DNA from: Apostichopus japonicus
Taxonomy: Eukaryota; Echinodermata; Holothuroidea; Aspidochirotida; Stichopodidae
NCBI RefSeq assembly: GCF_037975245.1
Contig: NC_092563.1
Span: forward strand, 8,877,001 to 8,941,000
Direction of reading: 5' to 3'
DNA length: 64,000 nt
The position numbers and the translations under genes were made by a program. Below, one piece after another: positions 11,366 through 26,300 of the stretch. The notes beneath the pieces are model-generated. The model searched no databases. It was not told the origin of the DNA and saw only the letters and a program-made list of their open reading frames with translations. Position 1 is the stretch's first letter; each line of letters begins with the position of its first letter.

Positions 11366-14300
11366 GTTTGTAGCCACCCTCAAGTGATCTTTATTACTTC
11401 TGAATAATTTTTAGAAAAACTCTTATCTTGTACATCCCTTTTAATTGTCATAATTCGGCTGGCTCACGTAGTTACCACATTAATTAATTTGCAGTACAGT
11501 GTATCATTGGCAGAAACTTCTGCCTGAGTTCTAACTTACTGTAGGCAACTGACAGTACTGTAAATTATGGTCCAACGTAGGCCTAAGCCTAGAAGGTAAG
11601 GGAGTAGCAGTCATGGATACAGTCAGTACTGTATGTGGAAGTCAATGAAGGGACATTTGTAACTTATCTCAATCTATTGCTAAATTAAAGCCTGGATATG
11701 TACCCCATTTGTATACAACTATTTGCATGGTTGCATATTGCCTGTAAACATCATACCGCCAGTGCTCAGTACGTGGCCAAATCACTAGGATGTTTGGCGG
11801 TAACAAATTTAAGCGAAATTATTACTCACCAGTTCGTCTAGCACAGCAAAAATAACTCCGGTCCACTGGGTCGGTCCGGTGCGAAATAACTTAATAGAAA
11901 ATACAGGATCCGTCCATAATTAAAATTTATGTTTACTGTAGATCCTTCACAAAATACGAAAAGTTAATGTAACGAAATGAAGGAATGCGGTTCCAATAAA
12001 ATATATCTCAAGCGGTCGGATAGGAACATTTCTGAAGTTGATAAGAATTATCCGATCGAAAGTAAATATAAGGCGATTAATGTAGGCGATTAACGTCGTT
12101 GGTAGCTTGTCGTGTTGAGCGGTTGAAAGTCGAAGTGGTGTAAGTTCGATCTAGCAATACCACAAGGGTAATTGAGGGCGCTAACAGTTGACGGAAAGAG
12201 TAGTGGTGTCAAATTACGTTGCTACAGATCTACAGTACAAGGCTATGAGATAATGAGAGGTGCAACAAACTAAATGTGTTGAATGATTTCAATTTCTGAC
12301 ACATTAGCTATAATGTACAAGCTATTGAATACAAGATCAGTACACTATACATAAAACTTCACAGAAATTATGGGCTTTTGATCTTCCTTGGTCAGCTTTG
12401 GAGGTTAAGAAGTCTGTTGGTTACTGGACATACCAAATTTACATCTGTGGTATTTTCATAGTGGACCTTTCTTTCCAACAGGAGTTGAACTTGAAGAAGG
12501 ATTGCTATAATTGACAAAAGTAAGAAATGGAAAACAGCAATATCAATAGTGTAAGACATTTCATTGGCAACTGAACAAATTTGACATGTATTTCATGTGT
12601 AAACAAAATAATATGAAAAGTTATGTTTTCTTCAAAATTATATTTAAACTTGTCAAATTTGATCCAACCTGTGGAAGTATGGTTTAGTTAAATGAAAGTA
12701 CTCTGCCATGGTATGTTATAAGTTTAAACTTGTTCCAGAATTTGGTGACCAGCTAGTATAAAACCACAGATCCAAAGTTAACTGAAGTTGTGATCAATAC
12801 AAAAAAATCAGTAGAAGAGCAAATAAATCTTTGGATGGAACACAATCCAAGGGAATCACCAAGGGTAACAAACCCTGCACTTTATTATCAGAGTTATCCA
12901 GCTCAAAGTTCCATTTCTTATGGTAGGGTGCCAGTCAAAAGCCACAGTACCTTGAGTACCCTATTAACCAGGGACTGCACCAATTTCATGGATACAACCC
13001 AGGTAGTGATACAAAGTGATTTCAAGAGAAAATTGTAAATTTATGAATATTAATTTCATTGCAGCAATTCAGTTGGTTTCCATTGCAGTATAATATCTAA
13101 AAACATCCCATAGAACTGCTTTTGTCTTTGGGTTTTGAAATTGAAAGCCACTTATAAATAGTATGTTTCTTAGTGTTTTCTTTAAAGTACAGTATGGTAT
13201 TGAAAGAAAGGGGGGGGGGGGTGGTAATGACAGCAGGTCATATTTGTACAGTGTGTCAGTGTTGGCTTTCAAAATTTATGATTTAAAGGCATTGAAGACT
13301 CACCCCAAACGGCGTGCCACCCTCTGTAAAAAGTTAACTTTTCGTTGCTTGCAAGTGAAGTTTTTTCTTGTCGCTACAAAATGCAGACAGTAATGAAACG
13401 TGATACCTTGTTATCTTTTATCTAGACCTGAGATGTCCATCGCTGCTATGTACACTGTGTTGTGGGTATTGACCGTGGCTGTATGTATTGACCGTACACT
13501 AGTGTCTACAGTAATTACCGACGGTAGCAAGCTGTGTGTGTATTTTCTGGGAACAATGGTGGTGTCTAACGCTTCTGTTACACCTCATTCGAAACTATAT
13601 CAGATTACTGGCATTAGACGTTTCTTTGCGCGCGAGTCTTCACACCCATTAAGCTCTACTTTACTTTCAATACAAAATTTATATTCACATATTATTTTCC
13701 TGCCTTATCAGTGTATATATTGTCTGATATTTTGTGCAGTTAGTGTGAGCACCCCATGCAGCACAAAACCTGGTTTGAAATGGACACTATTTTAGACCAA
13801 ACTTCAGAGGGCTTATAGTGCTTTGTCATGTACATAGTATATTGAAATGTTCCTACAATTGTCTTTGTGTTAAAGATCTGGTTCAAAAAAGGTCAACATA
13901 CATTAGGAATATGAATGATTTTTTATCACTAATTTTGCTATTAAAAATGACAGGGTTGAAGTTTGAACATGCCCTATCTACACAATAAGTTGGAATAAAC
14001 AAAAACATGTTGCATTCTCTAAGTATATATGTAAACTTCACAAATTATTCTGTTTACACAGGCTGTAGGGGATGCATTGCATACACTTTTTTTCATTTTT
14101 TATTATTGTCATCTTTAATGCACTTAAAAGCACTGCTTTCCAGAGGAGCCCTTAATACAAAAATACAATATTATGCAGTAGAAAAACGGTAAACATCAAA
14201 AAGGACCAAAAGGATAGACAATCAAATATCAGACATCTAAACAAAATATAAACGTTTTCATATTGCGTTAAAAAATATTAACAGTTGGCAAGCATTTCAA

Positions 14301-17300
14301 ATTTGGGGGAAGACTGTTCAGACTGTTTACGCTACTGTATGTTGTAAATGACCCCAAAAATTGCTTGTCCGAAGTAAAGTGGAAATGTTTGGAACTATAG
14401 GACATGTATACCAATTTTGATGTATTGAAGATTATTATATCTTTGCGGCATAGATTGAATAAATAATGGCCTACAGTGCAATAACCTACATGTTCTTAAA
14501 ATGCATAGCTGGAGGCAAAAGAAAATCTTTCTTTGGGGGGCTCATACTAAAGTATTTTAGCACACAAACAAAACACAAACAATATATTTTGAACTATAGG
14601 ACATACCAATGTATTGAAGATTATATATCTTTGTGACATACAGTAGATTGAATAAATAATGGCATACAGTGCATTAACCTACTGTACATGTACTTAAAAT
14701 GGATAGCTGGAGGCAAAAAATAATCTTTTTTTTGGGCTCATTTTAAAGTATTTTAGTAAACAAACAATACTGTGGTTCCCATTTAGTCGAAAGAGACAGT
14801 AAACTACTGTACAGTAATTTGATGTCAAAATTAGCAGATTCTCACTGACCAGAAAGCGTGAAAGTTCATTAACGCTCAGGTCACTGTGTGACGTCATTCT
14901 GTGGAGTGTACCGCGAAACAATAACAATGGACTTTCTACTTACTTCTCGTAAGTAAGTTAACCATTTATTAACTTAACTCTTCCAATATACATGCAGCTA
15001 TGAGAGAAAGAAATGGCTGTTAGAATTGTTCACATATTTTTTAACTCAATTTGGGTAGCAATTCTTCAATTAAAAGTAAATTATAACTGCCTAAACGTCT
15101 GGTCATATTTCGTAAGATGCGCTGCTATAATAGGCCAGTATACATTCTGTGCTGTACAATATTGAGGGCTTGCCACAGTTGAAATGCCTACTTTGTGAAA
15201 CATGTCGACATCTCAGGTTTATCTTCATTTGTTGTTGAAATTAATCGTGTTTTGCAGTTAGTTTTCACTTTAGTGGATGCAATATTAATCGAATCCACGA
15301 AATACAAAGCTTTGTCTTGGGTATGTCTCAGTCTCTCTGTCATTTGTATGGCTTTCAGAAAGTCACAACTCCACAAAAGCAGATACACATGCGAAGGGAA
15401 CACCATGTGCGGTAAAAAAAAACGCCTGATAGATTCCATATATATATATGGTCATTTTCACAATCAGTGGTGTAACTTTTGTACACTCAGGGCCAAAATT
15501 TCAAACACCATATATATTAAAATTTTTACTAACATCACATGTTAAAGGGTTCAAATTTTTGTAACTTCAACTTTTCGGAGCTTAAACATATACGTTTATG
15601 GGTGTAATTTTTCGGTGACTGTATGACTCTAGGAAACTTTAAGCAAAAAGATATATTTTTAAGCAACCATATTTACACAGTCTTAAAACAGTACTCTGTT
15701 TCAAGTAAACTTTAAAATGCTTATCATTATATGTTACTTAAAAATGAAAAGGATTTGGCAGAAATTTTTTATTACTATTGCAGATATTTCCATGTTAACT
15801 GAAAATTTATTGGAAATCAAGGATTGTTTTTCTTAATTTAACTTTAAACTATTTAATAAAAAGATAAGGCCAAGTCAAACACCCTAAATAATGTCTCCTC
15901 ACAGAGGGCTAATATCCAATCCAAGTTGCACAAAAATCCATGCAGTTTTGCAAAAGTTGGAATTTTCCCACTTACGCGTTTCGGAGGTGACGTTAACATT
16001 TTACATGTGTTTCGGAGGTGACAAAAATGTTTACAAGTTGTTGTAAAGGCTTTTTTGCTAATTAACAAAGAATTAAACACTTAAACTCAATGAATATTCA
16101 TAACATCTTTAATCAAACACTGATTTAAATAAAAAATATCTCTGCCAAGTAGCAGAGAATGTATGTCAACTACCTGTACAACTAGTGAAACAAGTGAAAG
16201 AATACAGAACACAGAATACAATAGTTTTATGTTATAAAAAATAGGTAAATGTCAGGTAAAGCAAATAAGGGCATTTAAAAAGCAATTGAAAACATTGGGC
16301 TGAAGTCTCTTACTGTGGCACTCATATTGCAAATGATTATCTCACATACAACATATTGTATATACCTTCAGTCTCTTTTGTTTCGGAGGTGACGCTAAAC
16401 GTTTACACAACCCAGAAGGCTTGATTCATGCTAAAACACATAGAACTTACCTTGGAAAGTATGAAAAACATTAGAAGGATATGTTGATAATATTTTAATG
16501 ACATTCATGATACTAGTGCTGTGACTGCTTTTGCTGCCATTCATGATAACTTGGAGACAATACTGTATCCATTCAAAATCATTTGGTTAAATTCACACTG
16601 TTTTGGCTAATTGCATATGAAATATTATACCACAAAGAAATGATTAACATTGCGTAGCCATTAGCCATTCTGACTGCCAGTTACAGTACATGTTGGTTAC
16701 ACTTTTGGCAGTGAAACTGACTGTCACATTCCTGTAACCTTTTACAAATTTGAAGAGGACATTCAGTAAATTATTCTGGAAAAAACACTTCATTAACATG
16801 ACCTAACCACATTCTATCAAAGTGTTAGTGAAAAGTTAGGTAAACACTTGTCAAAAACTGCATAAATGATGGGCTAAAATCATTTAACAGCAGCTTGGCC
16901 TTGTTCACATTTAAGAATGCACCCGTACTTCAAGTCCTCAAGGGAAATTAATTCCCTTAGTGTGAACACTCCTTTACTCATACTTCAAGTCGGCATGCAG
17001 TCTTAAGAATTTATCCTGCATTCTCAGTAAATGTGATGTGAATGGTCGGAGACTTAATGGTGACCCGAGATTTCCGATATATCAAGTTGCTATTGGGCGG
17101 GTAGTACGTACATGTATGTGTTTGTCAGAGGTTGCCCTTCTTAACAGAAACACTACCAAACCATGCTATTCGTGAACCCATTTCATTTTCTTTGAACCAA
17201 TTTGACCAACACTGCAGAAAAGATGCGGTAACGGTTGTGAGACAAAAACAAACTAAATGACAATCCACTTAAATCTACTGTTATAACCTTAAATTCATTG

Positions 17301-20300
17301 TACGCCGTACTGACAGATTTTTGAAGAGGCCAAACTCTGTAATTTGATGGTTATTTCAAAACGGATGATTTTGGGTTCGGTTGCTATGGAAGTTAGTAAA
17401 AGGCTAAAACCGTTACGTCTGGCCTGGCCTATAATGAAGTTGCACTTACTAGCTTACTGTATACAGATACAATAGACCTTAACATTAAATGCCTTTGATG
17501 TTAGATTAGCCTCAAATGCGACATCAAGCAGTAAAACACTGACTAGCAAGATCGTTTGCTCATCCACTGAAGGGTTTGGAAGAAATTCAAATCTGGGTTA
17601 AAATGTTATGGTAATGCCAGTACAGAGTTGTTTGAATACAGTTAACTGTTTATGTGCGATGATTGTACGTTGCCGTGCAGTGGTGTACGGAGTAGTATGT
17701 ACTAGTACAGAACATAAGACAATGGCAAAGCACAGGGGGGGAATGTAAACAGCTGATATGACCTTTATACGCCTGCGCAGTATATTAATCTCGCAAACAG
17801 ACGAAACTTACTCGTTCTGAAATGTGAATGCTTCTTGTTCTTAACTAGTTTATCCTCCTTGCGGACTTAATATCAATAATCGCCCAGGTTGCATTCTTAA
17901 ATGTGAACAAGGCCTAAGAGACCATCTGGAGCAACAATCTAGAGTTAAATGAGTTTTCACTCTATAAAGGTTAGTTGTTTGTAATTGGTTGTTAAAGGCA
18001 TTGAAGACTCTCCCCAAACCGTGTGCGGCCATCTGAAAAATGTAACTTTCTGTTCCTTGCAAGTGACGTTTTGTTCGTGTCGCTACAAAATGCAGACAGT
18101 AATGAAACGTGATACCTTGTTATCTTTAGCTGGACCTGAGATGTCCATCGCTGTATCGTTTGTACAATGTGCTGTGCTGTAGCTGTACTGACTATACACT
18201 AGTGTCTATTAACGATGGTAGCAAGCTGTGTGTGTATTTTCTGGGATCAATGGTGGTGTCTAACACTTCTGTTACACCTCATCGAAACTAGGTCAGATTA
18301 CCAGCATCAGACGTTTCCTTTTGCACCAGTCTTCACTCTTCACACTCTTTAAGAAAAGGGAGGGGAATTCCCTGTTCAAATTTTATGTATTTTTGGAAAA
18401 TCTCTTTTCAGACAATGTGCTGTGATAACAACAGCTCATTAAAGAAGCAATAAGATTCTTTCTTTTTGCTTCAAATGTTACATCAGCAGGTCTACATATT
18501 TTGAACAAATATTCTGAACTTTTGTAGGATATTTACCTGGACCAAATAGTAGAGCCCTCCATGGTTATAGTGGGAATCATGCAAATTAATGTGTATACTG
18601 GTACAGGTCAACATGGTGCAAAATTAAACCTGTGAACATGTACTCAACAGCACTGTAGAACTCACAGAAGGTAACATATAACTGCAGCACAAGTGTATGC
18701 ACTAGTAGAATATTTCAGAAATATGCTCAAACAAAGGGATAGTTCAGTATATTACATGTAAACAATCAATGTCACCTCCGAAACGATAGCAAAGACCACA
18801 GGCAGATTGAGCTAATATCTGATAAATTTGTCCCATGTTAATAAAGTTTTAAAAACTGCATGTTTGGTGATTGTGATCTTTTATGGACAGCACTTCATTG
18901 CTAATCGATCATTTCATTCAAGTTTATTAATAGCACTAATGTAAGCAATGGTACGCTATCTCTTGTCCAGAAAGGGGAAAAAGTGGCAAAAAAACACATA
19001 TTTGTAATTTATTCATCAACTGTGCATGTGAGAGTTTCATTAATACTTTGTTCAGTTTGTTACAGTGTTTTCTAAGGTAGATCAAGTCATCCATTAGCAT
19101 ATGATGGTACACAAACAGCAGAAATGTAAAAAATGTAGTGTTAACAATATTGTGTCACCTCCGAAACATTAATTTACAGTTTAATTCAAATTTAACATAA
19201 TTAATAAAGGACCTTTTAAAAGATATTATCATACTGGTTGCTACACCTCTACAGAATTACTGTAATATGAGTTTTAGCCAAGGAAGATGTTTATTGGATC
19301 AGTAGAGATCAAATTTCCAACTAACCTGTTTCGGAGGTGACAAGGTGTTTCGGAGGTGACGCATGTTAACGGAAAGTTAAGAATCTCCCAGAAATTAAAA
19401 CGACTGGTCATGTTGTCACAACTTTTACTCAAATATTACGTTAGGGGGTGAGGTATATTTTAATAAGTTCAAAAATGGCTATACTATTGTTTACATAAAT
19501 CTTGGACTGAAGAATGCTTTGTTTCGGAGGTGACGGAAAAGTTAACGGAAAAGTTAACATTAAATTTGAAATTAACACAATTTTTTTAAGAATTCCAAAT
19601 GAAAAATATTTTTTGGCCCAGATATTAGACACATTAGTTATTGTAATAATGCAACCTTACTTAACAAAATTTACACTGCTTAACTAGAACTTAGTTGCAG
19701 TCAAACTTAGGTACCAATTGTTAACGGAAAATGTCACCTCCGAAACGGCAAAATCTAGCCACCGTTCCTTGGAGAAGGAAAGGAAGGAAACCTGGGGAAC
19801 ACAATTGCATTTTAGTTTGGACACTTGTTGATAATATCAACCAAATAAGAACTGGAAAATACCTTCCACCAATAAGTACAGGCTCTGACAAAAACAGGGT
19901 AGTTGAGAGTGTACGGCTGAAGTAGCATATTTTAAGCATATTTATGGCCACCAAATCAACCTGAAGAAACCGAGAAAGTTCGTTAAGCTACCCAAGGTAG
20001 ACTTCACTTAGGATGGTCAAATGGCAAAAAATCTAAGAATTCTGGTATTTGGTCACTGAGTTACAAAGCAATAAGTGCCAATATTGGAAGTTACACCACT
20101 GATTGTGAAAATGACCATATACGACTTTCAAAAATTAAAAAATGTGAACACTTTCACTGTCTTAGTACAATATATACAGTACATGCCTACAATACCATGG
20201 ATGTACAATATTCATCCAGTAAGCTTGGTGTTTTATTGACCGCTCAGATGGCGATAGAGGAACATCAATTCTTCCATTTCATTTCACATTCTCCTTTTAA

Positions 20301-23300
20301 TGATGCGCCCACCAGCCACTCTCTTTCAGCTTCTAACTAATAAGTAATATTCCATTCTTCCACTGGAAATGTGTTTTGATGACAAAAAGTTTGAAAAAGC
20401 GTGAAAGAAAAATCAGTATCCATGACAACTTGGTAGGGCACTGAACATTTATTTACCTTAGTATTCTTTTTTTCATATTGATTTTGGATTGCCAACTTCA
20501 ACGGTTTTGATATATGAACCTCTAATGTTTAATATGCTGAGTATGTAGTTGGACCTTTTGACTGTCTGTACAGTATTCTGTGCTGCAATGAAATGTTTGT
20601 CTGATATCTACAGTAGCTTCATTACCAACAATGCATTATGATATTGCTAAGGAGTTCTTTTGAGATTAAAACTGGAAGAAAAACCATTTTTATATAACAA
20701 ATTAAACATAACCAGGAAAGCCTCTGTGTTTACCAATTAAAATTTAAGACAAGAGCGCACAGTACTACAGTAAGTATTATTGGCTTTCTGGCTTGTCACA
20801 TGATCCATACAGTACCTGCTGCCGTTCTGTACTGGCTATCGTCTCAGCATCGATGCCGATAACTTAGGGAACCACGAATTGTGCTGACAGTGACAATTTG
20901 AGTAAATTAAAAATCACACTCCTTAGCTGTGTACAGTGCTAGAAGATTAACGGCACAAACTTCAATGTGAGGCCGTGTTTTTGGTTCTTGCAGTGAATAT
21001 ATTCAACTTGTTTGAAGTGATGTGGTTAATGCTCTAGCTACTTGATACTGTACATTAGTGTATAGAACTCCTTCCACCTCTCAGGATCTGAGAGCAAGTA
21101 AGTGAGAGCCTGTAAAATCTCATGCTCACTGTAATTGTGGGAGAGAGAGAGAGTGAGTCAGGTCACTAATTGACTCTGAGAGATCTTCTCACTTCAGGAA
21201 TTAACAGATTCCTCTTGATCATGAAATACTTTACCTTCAACTTCAAACATCATAAATAATGTCAGTAATATTGAAATTCCTCAGGATGTGTAGAGCAATG
21301 AACTGATGTTGCATGCTGTAGATATTTCATATGGAGGGGGGGGGGGGGGGGCAATTCCATGGGAAGTTTAAACTGTGCACAAGTACTAGGTATTAAACTA
21401 CAGCACAGTACTGTATTGACTGTACATGGCTTCATAGTGTATGATATACTGATTGTGGCCAGCTGAATGGGATATCATAAACTGCGATCTGGATAATTTC
21501 ATATTGCACAGCACTTGTGGTGCACACATATACATGTATACATGGATGATGTTGGGGGGAAGAGGGGGCAGCTGAATGGGATAGCCTTATCTACTTTGCT
21601 GAGGTTACTCCTCTCTAATTACCTCCTGGTACAGTATAGATGCAACTTCCTCTTCTACTTAACCTACCAGATCCCTCACTGACCTGATCATAGCAATCGT
21701 CTGTTCTTATCCCTCACTGATCTTAATATATATAGGGATCATCTTTTCTGATCTGTCACATATCTGATCATGGTGATCCTCTATTCCAATCCCTCACTGA
21801 TCTGAATATAGGGATCATCTTTTCTGATCTGTCACATATCTGATCATAGTGATCCTCTATTCTGATCCCTCACAGATCTGATGATCATACATTACTGCAG
21901 TACAGTATTCCTGGATAGTGCTGTATATACTGCAGTTCTTAGGCCTGTCTTAACATTAGCTTGCTTTCAAAGTACACTGTACTTTAGATAACCATTGCAT
22001 TTGATCAAAGTACAGTAAACCTGCTTTTGATAGCTCCAACTGAAAATTCCAAAAATCTCAACGTATTCAAATACTGGATACATCTTCACAATATTGCTGG
22101 CTCAAGTTACAAATGGTTGTACAGGTAATCAGAAATTCTCTTTGCACTGTATAGTCGTTTGTACCACTATATCCGAAACTTTCTCCTGCATACCCAGCTT
22201 ATATGATGGGGAGATTATTCCAGCTACACAGCATAGCAGTTAGTGATATTACACTCCCCCATGGTAGAATTACTCCAACTTCATTCACGCTTCATGCGGG
22301 GGGCCTTGTTTTTTTTTTACCCCCAAAAAATGATGCGAATGGGGTAAAAAAAACAAGTACTTTCCGGCTCCAATGTACTCCCTATTTTGCCCGAATGGAT
22401 AAATTTTTCCATAATGTTGATTTTAGAAGTTAGGCATATAGTTTTCATGTCTGTCATGTGTCAAAAATGTTAAATAATTGGGCAGAAGTAACTGAAATTG
22501 GCTCAACTCTAAAGTTTCTACTATATTACACCACATTTGTGTAGCATCATATACACACTGTACAGTATGAAATGGCTGAGCATGACATATGACACGAGAC
22601 ATCCATAATTACCAATTAAGACAATTTCAAATTTTTTTTTTTCCTTTTTCATGTAAAGGTAGTAGCTCATACTTAGATGTAATTATATGCAAACATGATT
22701 TTAAGATACATTCATGAAAAAAATAGCTGTTTTCTAGCATTGTTTTTTTTTACCCCGGCATTGTTTTTTTTAACCCCGAATTAAGCAAATTTTGGGGGTA
22801 AAAAAAAACAACATTTTTGGCAAAAAACGACACTTTCCATTTACAAAAAAGTTATTTTTGTTAGATTCTCTTTAAGAGAATCCCACTCCACACACTTGAA
22901 CATTGAAACCGAAACAAAACCTCTTACTCATCAATTTTTAGAGCAAACTTTAGGTAAATTGTTTTTTTTTACCCCACTTGACTATACTACTGTAGTTGAC
23001 CTTTCCTTCATAAGATGAAGTGCAGCATTATGCATATAGACTTTTGGACCGGATAGCCCCCACCCCCCCCTCCAAGCATAATCCAATGCAAATGTGCCGA
23101 CTTGTTTCTACAGTAACTTCTCATCACCAGTGGGTTTTTGTTTTTTTAATAGAATCATATAAAGTTAAATAAAATCTGAATGTGTTATAAATTTGATTAC
23201 TGTTTCCTTCTGGATAAAAATTCCGTTTCCTTTTCTGTAATGTTGTAGTCTACATTCTGTTCCTTACTCACTGTATACTGTATGTTCATACTGTAGGCTG

Positions 23301-26300
23301 TAGCCAGGATCATAAGAATGCATGAAATGAAGTTAAAAGAATGTATCTGTGAAAGGAGACCCAAGGTCTATATTCTCACTCAATAAACAATGCTGCATTA
23401 AACTGCAGAAGGGATTAAAATGGGAAACATTGCTTGAATATGTGTAGACACACTACTGGACATGTGCCCGTTACCAATAATTGTTTCATGTTTGATAGTT
23501 CAAGTACTGTAGATCTTGTAGCAGAAGTGATCAATGGCAAATTCTGGAGGTTTGTAAGAAGCTTCTAAAGGATTAAAAAATAAGAAAGGAAATAAATGCA
23601 ATAAAGATTTAGGAAAGTGAGGTCATACACTAGAACTTTAGTAAAGAACAATTGTAAGAAAACACAAATCAAAGAAAGGTTAAAAGAATATGATTATACT
23701 CCCAAATTGGATAAAAGGAGCATAAAATATAAGAAGTTTTTAAAAAGACAGCTAAAAACTACAGTAGGTCTTATTGGGCAAAAAAGGGGTCTGCTTAAAA
23801 TTTGGGGGATTTCTACGACTGTACTTTGTGTTATCACAAAAAGGGGTCTGCTTAAAATTGGGGGATTTCTACTACAATTATACATATTCTTCGTAATTTG
23901 TATAAAGACATTTCATGCAGCACCTTTAAACTTTAATTATTTACAGATAATGGTAAAATGGTTATCAAGAGAGTGGGCAGAGGAATTTTGGAAATTAAGG
24001 ATAAATATGATTTAATCAGTTCTGCCATGTAAATCTTCTTAATAAATCTTCACGTGCCTTTCTCTTTCTGACAGTTAAATATCTACGAGAAGTGACACCG
24101 TACTTCAGAAGAAGCACCATTATCGGAGAAGTGGGATGGGACACCCCATCGCCGTATGTAATAAAGGAACCCGGTAAGAATCCGTCCGCTACCCGAAACC
24201 AATGGACGGAGATGAAAACGATACCTTTAAAACTTTGTTATGTGACACGCAATACTACACATCATGATCCAAATACGATCGAACTACACTCTCCCGACGG
24301 CAGAAGCTCGTGTATCCTCAAGTGTGCAAACGAAAATAGTACCAGCGAGTGGTTTGTTGCGCTTCACTCCAACGTCTCGCTTCTAGCCGCCCAAGCAGTA
24401 ACAGAAGCAAACCAGATCTTACAAACATCTCCAACTAGCAGGGAAATTAGAATGATGGGTTGGTTAGCTGAACAGGTGAGTTATTATCGAGTATTATACT
24501 AGGATTCATTTCTGTTTACCAAGTATTTTACCAAGTACTTAAGTAGGCGGTGACTACAGTATGAAGAGGTGAAGGTACTACGCACTGTGCTAATTTAGTT
24601 AAAAGAGCTGTAATAAGTACATAATAAGTTAAATAATAAGTTAAATGCACATTTAGACACATGCCTTCAAGTGTTTTGATAGTTTGTGTCATGTTTTGTA
24701 AAATTGTGTAATCTCAAACTATAGATGCCAAGTAATCCCTGCAATGTGTCTATACCAAATTCCAGCTGAGCATTATACTGTAGTAAACATATAGTACTGT
24801 ACATGCATGGTGGAGGATTTCAATGATAGTTATGCATCCTATGATATCCTTCTTCAGTTGCTGTCCATAAAATTAGCATGTATTTTGGCATTAGTATGCA
24901 CTTTGGTTATTGTGGCACAAATCAATGAACCAAGGATTGTATACAATACAGTGTTAGTTATAATATTTATATTTACAAGTATTCAATATCGGATAAAAAC
25001 AGCTGGCAGGAGAAATGCAAATCTGTTTTGGTTTTGAAACAAAAAGTTACAAGTGAAAAAGAGGTTGAGGTTTTTGTCATATATAGGTCTCTGATTCTCA
25101 TGAGATCGGTGAAGAATAAAGATACGCAGAACATTTTTCATTTGTGTGTCAGGTGTCAGATTTGAGCAGCTCCATGAAAATTTGCAAAGATTTTGCTGAA
25201 TAAATCTCAGAAGGAATTAGGAATACAGTAACTGGATGGTCAACCCTTACAGGAAAATCCACCAACTACTGTAAAACCTGACAGTGTGATGTTTGCTCAG
25301 TTATAATACTCTAAGTACTGTACAACCCTACAGTGTGGTATTCACTAGGTTACTTGGAAACTGTACAACCCTACAGTGTGGTGTTCACTACAGTAGGTTA
25401 CTCAGAGACTGTACAACCCTACAGTGTGGTGTTCACTAGGTTAAGTATAACCCTGCAGTGCGGTATTCACTAGGTTACTTGGATACTGTACAACCATTCA
25501 GTGGTTTTCACCAGGATGTATACTCAGAGACTGTATAACCCTGAAGTGCAGTATTCACTAGGTTATTTGGATACTGTACGACCCTACAGTGTGCTATTCA
25601 CCAGGAAACTATACAACCCTACAGTGTGGTGTTCACCAGGTTACTTGGATATTGTACAACCCTACAGTGTGGGTTTCACTAGGTTAAATTCAGATGCTGT
25701 ACAACCCTGCAGTGTGGTGCACCAGGTTACTTGGATACTGTATAACCCTGCAGTGCGGTATTCACTAGGTTACTCAGATACTGTACATACAACCCTACAG
25801 TGTGGTGTTCACCAGGTTACTTGAATACTGTACAACCCTACAGTGTGGTATTCATTAGAATTTGGTTGAATTCAGATACTGTACAACACTGCAGTGTGGT
25901 GCACCAGGTTAGTTGGATACTGTATACCCTGCAGTGTGGTATTCACAAGATTATTCAGATTCTGTACAACCCTGCAGTGTGGTGCACCAGGTTACTTGAA
26001 TACTGCACAACCCTACAGTGTGGTATTCATTAGAATTAGGTTGAATTCAGATACTGTACAACCCTGCAGTGTGGTGTACCAGGTTACTTTGAACCGTGCA
26101 GTGTGGTATTCACTAGTTATTTTAAAAGATGCTGTACAACCCTGCAGTACTGTGTGGTGCACCAAGTTACTCTACTGTACATGCAACCCTATATAATGGT
26201 GTTCACAAGGTTCAATCAACTGTGATATTTTATCCCCAGATTATTAACACTGTACATGTTAGCCAGTGCACTGTTCCATTCGAACCTCAATGTTCAAGTC

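Larger units (their letters stand above)
15446..20120. mobile_element. 4.7-kb TIR transposon with internal iterated motifs
   Basis: The first 33 bases (15446-15478, containing GTCATTTTCACAATCAGTGG) are perfectly complementary to 20088-20120. The flanks are TA-rich, and the target duplication may be TA or longer. Inside are nine exact copies of GTTTCGGAGGTGAC, grouped in the left and right subterminal parts. Two smaller elements (16897-17914 and 17996-18348) have inserted in the middle. No long open frame remains, so the element is non-autonomous or has lost its transposase. Repeated subterminal words are known transposase-binding sites in some superfamilies (for example CACTA), but I cannot assign this element. 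It lies in syntrophin intron 1. Confidence 0.8.

Noticed and set aside
23617-24015. 132-codon lysine-rich frame before syntrophin exon 2
   Set aside because: It contains a 57-base duplication, has no domain, and stops before the acceptor of exon 2.
24807-25037. Hydrophobic 76-codon frame in syntrophin intron 2
   Set aside because: Hydrophobic text is expected from A+T-rich DNA; there is no domain and no splice context.
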